Positions 57,995 through 64,000 of a stretch of 64,000 nucleotides of DNA are shown here, piece after piece. The first letter of the stretch is position 1; each line of letters opens with the position of its first letter. Source of the stretch: CANDYO01 sp964627795. Its GTDB lineage: Bacteria; Pseudomonadota; Alphaproteobacteria; Rickettsiales; CANDYO01. A program made the translations under genes and the position numbers. A model generated the notes under the pieces. It was given only the letters and a program-made list of their open reading frames with translations. It had not been told where the DNA came from and made no database searches. The DNA is taken from positions 124,001-188,000 of the forward strand of contig CAZVLF010000001.1 of NCBI GenBank assembly GCA_964627795.1, written 5' to 3'.

Positions 57995-58765
57995 TTATAT
58001 TCTACCCTTCTTCAATAATTTTTGCGAAATAAGGTTTTTATCAGCACAAGATATAATTTCTTCCCATTTTAAATCAGGGTATGATTCAGCAATTCCCCAA
58101 CTGATTTTTAACTCTATTTCACTATTTTTATTTACAGAATTTTCTATTCTACTTATTATTATTTGTTCTACCTGAGCGGCCGTTATATTTGGCAATATAA
58201 TCATAAATTCGTCACCACCAAATCGTCCAACTATATCACCTTTTCTAAAAATTGAGTTTAAGTTAGTGGCAAAATTTTTAAGCATAATATCACACTGCAC
58301 ATGACCATAAAGATTATTAAGCTTATGAAAATTATTAATATCCAACATAATAAGAGAAAATTTACTTTTTTCTTCAACAAGTTTTTTTAAAGATGTTTCT
58401 AAATATCTTTTATTAAAAACCTGAGTTAAATAATCTAAGTCTGCTTCATTAGAATTTTTTTTATAAAAAATATTTTTTTGAACTAAAATATTGAGCCTAA
58501 ATAAAAATTCTTCTTCGCTAAAAGGATAGAAAATATATTCTTTAATAAGCAAATTATTATGATTAAAATGATAAATATCATCTTCTTTGCTAATAATTAC
58601 TAACATAGGTATGTTGTTAATTTTATCAACAAAGCAAGAATCTACTATAGACAAAGCAAATTGACCATCATATATTTTGTCCTTATCACCTTCGGTTACT
58701 TGATAATCACTAAACCATTCTTTAGGAAGCTGAGTACTTGAGATAATAAGAAGCTTATTTTGCAC
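57995..58765 (-). CDS. GGDEF diguanylate cyclase with receiver-like N-terminus
   Basis: A 256-aa protein. Residues about 1-100 resemble a response-regulator receiver (strands LLIISST and MLVIISK, then YIFYPFSEEEF) but without a clear phospho-acceptor Asp. Residues 108-256 are a GGDEF domain. The active-site GGDEF (183-187) is intact, as is the RxxD product-inhibition site (Arg174-Asp177, five residues upstream), so synthesis of c-di-GMP with feedback control is expected. The start is GTG and overlaps the nusB stop by one base, so translation is coupled. No EAL partner is in the window. Confidence 0.88.
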   Translation of the reverse strand: MQNKLLIISSTQLPKEWFSDYQVTEGDKDKIYDGQFALSIVDSCFVDKINNIPMLVIISKEDDIYHFNHNNLLIKEYIFYPFSEEEFLFRLNILVQKNIFYKKNSNEADLDYLTQVFNKRYLETSLKKLVEEKSKFSLIMLDINNFHKLNNLYGHVQCDIMLKNFATNLNSIFRKGDIVGRFGGDEFMIILPNITAAQVEQIIISRIENSVNKNSEIELKISWGIAESYPDLKWEEIISCADKNLISQKLLKKGRI

Positions 58766-59253
58766 TATATTTCTTTACCTCTAACTGAACGAGCAATTAC
58801 ATCAACTACTTTATTTACAAAACCCACCTCATTACTTTCATAAAATGTTTTTGTTAAGCTCACATATTCATCTAAAATTATTTTTGTTGGAGTATCACCA
58901 CAATATAATATTTCTAAAGTAGCAAGTTTTAAGATAGCACGTATAACTCTATCAAGACGATCAAACCTATATTTCTCAATCAAGTTCTCTTTTAGAGAAT
59001 TTTCAATTTCTTCTTTATTCTCATTTGCCAGACTTATTAATTGAGCGAATAGAGTTTCATCTACTGCATGAAGCTCCATTTCTGCTAATATTTCATCCTG
59101 TTCATCAAAAAGCTTTTTTTGCCGATAAGACTTATTAATTTTTTGCCCCACTTCATAAAGGCTTAAATTATCTTGTAGTTCATGTGAATATAATGTTAAA
59201 ATCGCTAGAAATCTAGCAACGTGTTTATTTATATTACTTGGTTGAGAAAGCAT
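58765..59253 (-). CDS. nusB: NusB, transcription antitermination factor
   Basis: NusB binds boxA RNA with S10 in rRNA antitermination. The 162-aa all-helical protein has ARFLAILTLYSHELQDN at the start, the conserved RFDRLDRVIRAILKLATLEIL, written here in parts (FDRLDRVIRAILKLA / TLEIL), and PTKIILDEYVSLTKTFYESNEVGFVNKVV, again split as PTKIILDEYVSL / TKTFYESNEVGFVNKVV. A GGAG site precedes the ATG. It is followed directly by the GGDEF gene. Confidence 0.93.
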   Translation of the reverse strand: MLSQPSNINKHVARFLAILTLYSHELQDNLSLYEVGQKINKSYRQKKLFDEQDEILAEMELHAVDETLFAQLISLANENKEEIENSLKENLIEKYRFDRLDRVIRAILKLATLEILYCGDTPTKIILDEYVSLTKTFYESNEVGFVNKVVDVIARSVRGKEI

Positions 59254-59573
59254 GTCGCTCCTTATTAAATAAAATGAAGTTAATTTACAATACTGTTCCT
59301 AATAAGTCTATAACTAGAAAAATTCTAAAAGCAATTATTAAAAAATAATTTAATTGTCTGTGTTAATATTACTGAGTTCATAGAATCAAATCTTGGAAGA
59401 AAAATTTATCCCAATTAAAAAGGCTGTGCTTTTGATTAAAAATCTAATAAGAAGAAATATTGATTGAGAGGGTAAAAAGAATCACGCATTTGCCAGATCA
59501 CATGTGCGCTAATCAACCTTAACATGTATAATATAAGTTTTAAATTCCTCAAGTAATTTGACCAAATTCCCTA
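59254..59573. other. 320-base non-coding stretch
   Basis: Between nusB and the DUF1003 gene, both minus strand. I find no gene or clear structured RNA. A 24-codon TTG-started frame near 59390-59470 is probably chance. It presumably contains the nusB promoter. Confidence 0.35.
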
Positions 59574-60155
59574 TTAGCGCCTGTTTGAAGACTTGTTATA
59601 TATTAATTTTTCTAACTTATCTTCTAATTCTTCAAGCTTATGAATTTGAACTTTTTGGATATCAATTAAATTTGTAAATTGCTGATTGATAAATAAATCA
59701 AGTTTCTGCTCCATTGATCTATTTTCTAATTCAGCTTTTAAATTAACCAGATAATCTTCTTGAGCACGTTGACGCTCTTTTACTTCTTTTCTATTTTGAC
59801 TCATTAAAATAACTGGAGCTTGAATCGCTGCCAAACAAGAAAGAAAAAGATTTAGTAAAATAAAAGGATAAGGATCAAAAATATCTTTAGCTGATGCATT
59901 AGTATTAAAAATCATCCAGGTAGTTAAAAATAAGAAGAACACAAAAATAAATGTCCAGCTTCCACCAAACGTTGCCATTCTATCAGCAACCCGCTCTCCT
60001 AATGTTCTAGGAAGCCTATCTTCATCTTCTTGCTGAAATTTTTCTATTAAGGATTGGTGCTCTCTAATTGAACTAGAAACTATTTCATTCATTAGTTTCT
60101 GATGCTCATTTTGAACCTCAAGCAACTTTTGTATATATTCTGATTTGATATCCAT
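59574..60155 (-). CDS. DUF1003 membrane protein
   Basis: A 193-aa protein with the DUF1003 pattern: GERVADRMATFGGSWTFIF, two close membrane helices (about residues 70-90 and 102-122), and the connecting NTNASAKDIFDPYPFILLNL, then LAAIQAPVILMSQNR. A coiled, charged N-terminal region (about 1-50) and a long charged C-terminal helix flank it. The function of the family is not known to me. It lies downstream of the dapD-dapE run on the same strand, about 85 bases from the next gene. Confidence 0.87.
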   Translation of the reverse strand: MDIKSEYIQKLLEVQNEHQKLMNEIVSSSIREHQSLIEKFQQEDEDRLPRTLGERVADRMATFGGSWTFIFVFFLFLTTWMIFNTNASAKDIFDPYPFILLNLFLSCLAAIQAPVILMSQNRKEVKERQRAQEDYLVNLKAELENRSMEQKLDLFINQQFTNLIDIQKVQIHKLEELEDKLEKLIYNKSSNRR

Positions 60156-60239
60156 TTTTTTAGTTAAATAAAATTTTTCCTAGAAAAATTTTACCTTTCT
60201 TGCAACTTTTAGTCAAGAAGCTAAGGATATAATTACTTC

Positions 60240-60644
60240 TTAATCAACAATATTAAGATTAAAAGTCTTCTTTATATTATTAGAAAAATAAAAAGCTACT
60301 TTTAAATTTTTTATTTTGCTTAAATTAATTTTCTTCTCTTCAGTTACAATAAAAATCCCTTTAGGTTTAAATGAAACAACTGATTTAGCAGGCAGCGATA
60401 ATTTATTAATTGAGATAATTTTTACAACCCCCTGGTCCACAACAGTTTTTTTAATAGAAGGATTTAATTTTGGATAATCTGGTAATTCAACTCCTATAAT
60501 ATACTCAGTTTCACTTGAGTCATTGGTAATATCTAAATAAATAGTATTTGCATAGTTATATCTAATTCTTAAGCGACTAATCTCAACATCACTAGCATAA
60601 GAAATTAAAGGAATAATAAGAAAAATTATTTTAATCCAATTCAT
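60240..60644 (-). CDS. PCu(A)C-like periplasmic protein lacking copper ligands
   Basis: A 134-aa exported protein with signal peptide MNWIKIIFLIIPLISYASD (cleavage near YAS). The mature part follows the PCu(A)C copper-chaperone fold: ANTIYLDITNDSSETEYIIG, split here as ANTIYLDITND / SSETEYIIG, then INKLSLPAKSVVSFKPKG and VAFYFSNN. The usual His/Met copper-binding set (HxnM...HxM) is absent; no Met or His remains in the mature domain. It may be a structural relative with a different role or a non-functional copy. It overlaps the end of dapE by 14 bases. Confidence 0.65.
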   Translation of the reverse strand: MNWIKIIFLIIPLISYASDVEISRLRIRYNYANTIYLDITNDSSETEYIIGVELPDYPKLNPSIKKTVVDQGVVKIISINKLSLPAKSVVSFKPKGIFIVTEEKKINLSKIKNLKVAFYFSNNIKKTFNLNIVD

Positions 60645-61761
60645 AAAAATACTTCTGCAAAAATATTTTATAGATATTTTTAAGTTTTATAATATCTTCT
60701 ACTAGAACATGCTCATCAATATGATGCGCTGTTTTATTGAGTAAACCAAATTCAATTACTTCACAAAAATCTTTAATAAATCTTGCATCTGAAGTGCCGC
60801 CAGTTGTTGAAAGTTGAGGATTAAAATCTATAACATTACTTACTGCTGATTTAAGTTTTTTTACTATAGTTGAATCTTTACGAGTAACAAAAGCATCAGC
60901 TATGCTTGTAATTTTTAAATCATATTCACTTGTAATCCCTCTACAAACATTATTTACCCACTTTTTTAAAGATAATGCTGTATGAATATTATTAAATCTA
61001 ATATTTATCTTTGCTTTAGCTTTTTTAGGTATCACATTTGAAGCATCATTTCCTATGTAAATATCCGTAACTTCTAAATTTGAAGCTATAAAATCTTTAT
61101 TTCCATAGTCAAGAATATGCTCTTTTAGTAAGGATAAAATTTTAATTAGGGGATAAATTGGGTTTTCCGCTAAATGAGGATAAGCAACATGTCCTTGCTT
61201 ACCATGAACAGCAAGTTCAAAACTTATTGATCCTCTTCTTCCATATTTTATTATATCGCCAAATTGGTCTGCAGATGTTGGCTCTCCTACAATGCACCCA
61301 TTTATAGCTTCTTTTTGTTGTTTTAGGCATTCTAAAACCTTTACAGTTCCGTTTTTTGCTTCGGCTTCCTCATCACCGGTAATTAAAAAACTTATTGAAC
61401 CATTAAAATTATTATTTTGGATAAATTCTATTACAGAGATAAGTTGAGCGGCTAAAGCTGCTTTCATATCACTTGCACCTCTCCCGTATAAATATCCATT
61501 TTTTATTATAGGTTCAAAAGGATTTAAAGACCATCCATCACCAGTTGGAACAACATCAGTATGGCCAGCAAAACAAAAATTAGGGCTTTGCTTACCATAT
61601 CGGGCGTAAAGGTTGATAACATCTTCAAAAACTAGCTTTTGACAAATAAAACCATAAGGCTCAAGATAATTTATCAGAAAATCAATAATTCCATCATCAT
61701 TAGGAGTTATGGTTTTAAAACTAATTAGTTTTTTAGCTAGCTTAATAACCTCTTCTTCCAT
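60631..61761 (-). CDS. dapE: DapE, succinyl-diaminopimelate desuccinylase
   Basis: DapE removes succinate from N-succinyl-LL-diaminopimelate in the lysine/peptidoglycan pathway. The 376-aa M20 metallopeptidase has the zinc ligands in FAGHTDVVPTGDGW and GRGASDMKAALAA, the acid pair in TGDEEAEAKNGT, and GEPTSADQFGDII. The C-terminal STTGGTSDARFI and HHIDEHV are typical of DapE. It follows dapD by 5 bases, so the two steps are co-expressed. Confidence 0.95.
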   Translation of the reverse strand: MEEEVIKLAKKLISFKTITPNDDGIIDFLINYLEPYGFICQKLVFEDVINLYARYGKQSPNFCFAGHTDVVPTGDGWSLNPFEPIIKNGYLYGRGASDMKAALAAQLISVIEFIQNNNFNGSISFLITGDEEAEAKNGTVKVLECLKQQKEAINGCIVGEPTSADQFGDIIKYGRRGSISFELAVHGKQGHVAYPHLAENPIYPLIKILSLLKEHILDYGNKDFIASNLEVTDIYIGNDASNVIPKKAKAKINIRFNNIHTALSLKKWVNNVCRGITSEYDLKITSIADAFVTRKDSTIVKKLKSAVSNVIDFNPQLSTTGGTSDARFIKDFCEVIEFGLLNKTAHHIDEHVLVEDIIKLKNIYKIFLQKYFYELD

Positions 61762-61766
61762 AGTTT

Positions 61767-62576
61767 TTAAACTCTTAATAATTCATTGATAGAGGTTTTT
61801 TCTCTAGTTTTACTATCAACTTGTTTAACTATAATAGCTGCACTTAAACTATGGGAGCCATCTTGAGATGGCAAACTTCCTGGCACCACTACTGAGTAAG
61901 GAGGAATATAGCCATAAGTTATCTCTTTAGTCATTCTATTATATATACGAGTAGATTTACCAAGAAATACACCCATTGAAATAACTGCTCCCTCTCCAAC
62001 TATAACACCTTCAGCAATTTCACTTCTTGCTCCAATAAAGCAATTATCTTCAATTATAACTGGATTTGCTTGAAGAGGCTCTAGAACTCCTCCTATACCT
62101 ACTCCACCAGAAATATGACAATTTTTTCCAATTTGAGCACAGCTGCCTATAGTTGCCCACGTATCAACCATTGTTGAATCGCCAATATAAGCACCAACAT
62201 TAACAAAAGATGGCATTAGAATTACATTTTTCCCAATATGAGCTGACTTTCTAACTACACTTCCTGGAACTGCTCTAACAACACTCGCTTTAAACTCATT
62301 TTCTTGCCATAAACTAAACTTTAAATCCATTTTATCAAAGTAATTAAAAGGATTATTTTCATAAATTTTCATCTTCTTTGTTTTAAATGAAAGTAATATA
62401 GCTTTTTTTATCCATTCATGTGTTATCCATTCATCATTAATTTTTTCTGCAACTCTCATTTCCCCTGAATCTAGCATTTCAAGAACTTGATCAATTATGT
62501 TTATTGCGAAACTTATATCACCTTCTTTGTTTTCCCAAGCCTTCTTGATTACATTATCAAGCTCATTTTTGTTCAT
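61767..62576 (-). CDS. dapD: DapD, tetrahydrodipicolinate N-succinyltransferase
   Basis: DapD adds succinyl to tetrahydrodipicolinate, two steps before the DapE reaction. The 269-aa protein has the helical N-terminal domain and a left-handed beta-helix with hexapeptide repeats (VRKSAHIGKNVILMPSFVN, then GAYIGDSTMVDTWATIGSCA). GGVLEPLQANPVIIEDNCFIG is also present, written here as GGVLEPLQANP / VIIEDNCFIG. GGGGA precedes the ATG. First gene of a dapD-dapE-PCu(A)C-like run, divergent from the zinc-ribbon gene. Confidence 0.96.
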   Translation of the reverse strand: MNKNELDNVIKKAWENKEGDISFAINIIDQVLEMLDSGEMRVAEKINDEWITHEWIKKAILLSFKTKKMKIYENNPFNYFDKMDLKFSLWQENEFKASVVRAVPGSVVRKSAHIGKNVILMPSFVNVGAYIGDSTMVDTWATIGSCAQIGKNCHISGGVGIGGVLEPLQANPVIIEDNCFIGARSEIAEGVIVGEGAVISMGVFLGKSTRIYNRMTKEITYGYIPPYSVVVPGSLPSQDGSHSLSAAIIVKQVDSKTREKTSINELLRV

Positions 62577-62641
62577 TTACTTGTCCCCATATTTTAGCTA
62601 TTATCAATATATTATTAGTTTTACCTATTATCAATAAGTTT

Positions 62642-63238
62642 ATGATCATTACTTGTGAGCAATGCAAAGCAAAATATAGCATTGCCGACAAATTTATAGG
62701 GCCAAAAGGCAAAATGGTTAGGTGCAATAAGTGCGAACATACTTGGATGGCCTGCAATATAAGTTATTTACCTAATAACAAGAATAACATAACGTCAAAT
62801 CACTATGAAAAGATAGGAAATTATTTACACTGTATTCAATATACTTTAATAATAATCTTATTTTTAATAAGCTTCATTTTTTTCCCTAACCTATGGAATA
62901 AAATTAAGCCACTTGAAGAAATATACCAATATTTTGGCATTTATAGCAGCCAAGGAATTATTATTGATAAACTTGATTACCAACTAGATAAACAATCTAT
63001 TAAAATTAATGGCAAAATAATAAATTTATCCAACAAACCAAGAAAAATTCCTTTAATTAGATATAGGATTAAAGATCGTGATAATAATAAAATTTTTCAA
63101 TATACTGAAAATAATGAGGAATTAATTTTAAATCCTGGTGATTATTTAAAGATCAATAAAAAAATAATTAACCTAAATGTTGAAGATGCAATATTACAAA
63201 TTGATATTGGTAATAAATTAGAATTATTTTTAAAATAA
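62642..63238 (+). CDS. Zinc-ribbon (MJ0042-type) membrane protein
   Basis: A 198-aa protein. Residues 1-40 are an MJ0042-type zinc ribbon with paired cysteines (CEQCKAKY and VRCNKCEHTW). A single membrane helix follows (about 65-85, TLIIILFLISFIFF). A C-terminal domain of about 100 residues (KLDYQLDKQSIKINGKIINL pattern) resembles DUF3426 and would face the periplasm. Such proteins are common in proteobacteria and have no assigned function that I know. tRNA-Leu follows 44 bases later. Confidence 0.8.
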   Translation: MIITCEQCKAKYSIADKFIGPKGKMVRCNKCEHTWMACNISYLPNNKNNITSNHYEKIGNYLHCIQYTLIIILFLISFIFFPNLWNKIKPLEEIYQYFGIYSSQGIIIDKLDYQLDKQSIKINGKIINLSNKPRKIPLIRYRIKDRDNNKIFQYTENNEELILNPGDYLKINKKIINLNVEDAILQIDIGNKLELFLK

Positions 63239-63282
63239 ATAATAGACAATTTAATAATTTTTGTTATAAGTTAAAGTTCTAT

Positions 63283-63368
63283 GCGGTCGTGGCGGAATGG
63301 TAGACGCGCAGCGTTGAGGTCGCTGTACTCTAACGGGTGTGGAAGTTCAAGTCTTCTCGACCGCACCA
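63283..63368 (+). tRNA. tRNA-Leu (anticodon GAG)
   Basis: An 86-base class II tRNA with acceptor GCGGTCG / CGACCGC, long variable arm, anticodon loop TTGAGGT giving GAG, T-arm AAGTTCAAGTCTT and encoded CCA. Confidence 0.95.
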
Positions 63369-63437
63369 TTTAATATAATTTATAATTTTTGTTCTTTACA
63401 AACTTAAATACATAATATATATTAACTTTCACCTTAT

Positions 63438-63514
<77 letters not shown>

Positions 63515-63714
63515 AATATTTCTAAGACTTTCAATAATTTAAAAAATTTATTTAAATTACTTGTTGCTGTTCCCTTACTACTTTCTGATAAGCTCATCAT
63601 ATCTTTAAAGATCATTATTTAATCTTTTTGTTTGCAATTTACCTTTATGAAGGTTTAAAGCCTTTAGCTTTCCCTATAAGAGTAAAGTATGTTTAAAAAA
63701 AACGTAGAGCTTGA

Positions 63715-64000
63715 CCAGCTAATCAATGTTGGGGTATAGATATTACCTTTATTAAACTTTCAGTAAGCCCTCTGTCTATTTGCATTAATTTACTTGTACA
63801 GAGCAGATTCATAGTTGCTCATAAGATTACTAACATTATGAAAGCTTGTCACGTTATTGAAACCGCAGAAACTGTAATAATAATTTAGGGAGCACCTGAG
63901 ACTTGCAATTTAGACCGGAGAGCACAATTTAGAAGAAAACTATGAATCGAAAAGCTCAATGAACACTATCTTAAAAGACGAATAAAAATCACCTCTAAGA
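63715..64000 (+). pseudogene. Decayed IS3-family transposase (orfB/rve) fragment
   Basis: Reading from 63715 gives ANQCWGIDITFIKL, the first catalytic-Asp block of IS3-type integrase-core transposases, followed by a compressed SRFIVAHKI block. After a stop come GAPETCNLDRRAQFRRKL, a second stop and LNEHYLKRRIKIT. These match the order of the orfB pattern GAPE...(D)xGSQF...L...H.I..S. Several stops are inside and the second Asp motif is altered, so it is dead. It continues past the window edge. No inverted ends are visible here. Confidence 0.65.

Noticed and set aside
59390..59470. 24-codon TTG-started frame upstream of nusB
   Set aside because: Too short, no ribosome site and no recognisable sequence.
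62563..62757. Minus-strand frame over the start of the zinc-ribbon gene
   Set aside because: It is antisense to the cysteine-ribbon coding sequence and overlaps the dapD start; no family match.

Overview
The window is AT-rich, densely coded bacterial DNA that looks like an alphaproteobacterium of the Rickettsiales type, possibly a protist symbiont. Supporting signs are the NtrY/NtrX pair, an F0 ATP synthase operon with both b and b' subunits and no F1 genes beside it, a DUF2155 protein, the sucA-sucB-lpdA run, strong A/T bias at silent sites, several decayed genes, and an enormous ankyrin-repeat protein of the kind used as an effector by intracellular bacteria. The placement is inferred from gene content; no species is claimed.

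Layout. Positions 2-9365 carry the end of murG, mfd with an overlapping sdhE-like gene on the minus strand, then a forward operon ntrY-ntrX-HAD phosphatase-DUF2155. From 9893 to 16062 is a minus-strand housekeeping run (truB-rpsO-pnp-engB-argB-like-ftsW in transcription order), with a strong hairpin between rpsO and pnp. fabD and trxA follow on the plus strand. From 17644 to 28344 lies one gene of about 3,566 codons. It encodes four tandem units of a TcdA/TcdB-like DXD glycosyltransferase domain plus ankyrin repeats, followed by two copies of a super-unit built from a GT25-type domain, ankyrin repeats and a DUF3431 domain. After it comes an accessory stretch (28449-30823) with a small acidic protein, a frameshifted sulfotransferase-like pseudogene and a lysine-rich protein with nuclear-localisation-like clusters.

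Positions 30923-39946 are minus-strand core metabolism: the 2-oxoglutarate dehydrogenase genes, the F0 operon, an acyltransferase and ssb. Positions 40111-47636 are a forward core run (uvrA, HAD phosphatase, truA, gpmI-lepB, tsaD). In it, phosphoglycerate mutase and signal peptidase I are joined in a single reading frame. Positions 47793-52766 hold a Sel1 lipoprotein, a degenerate metallo-beta-lactamase-fold protein, a DUF3857/transglutaminase protein and an EamA transporter behind a perfect consensus promoter. Positions 53653-60155 hold stress-type genes: a KGG-repeat protein, three BON-domain proteins, a membrane protein, a GGDEF protein, nusB and a DUF1003 protein. The window ends with a PCu(A)C-like protein, dapE, dapD, a zinc-ribbon membrane protein, tRNA-Leu, initiator tRNA-Met and a decayed IS3-type transposase. 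tRNA-Gln and tRNA-Phe lie earlier.

The most notable items are the giant multi-glycosyltransferase ankyrin protein and the GpmI-LepB fusion. The first looks like a host-directed effector assembled by repeated internal duplication. The second would tether a glycolytic enzyme to the inner face of the membrane.
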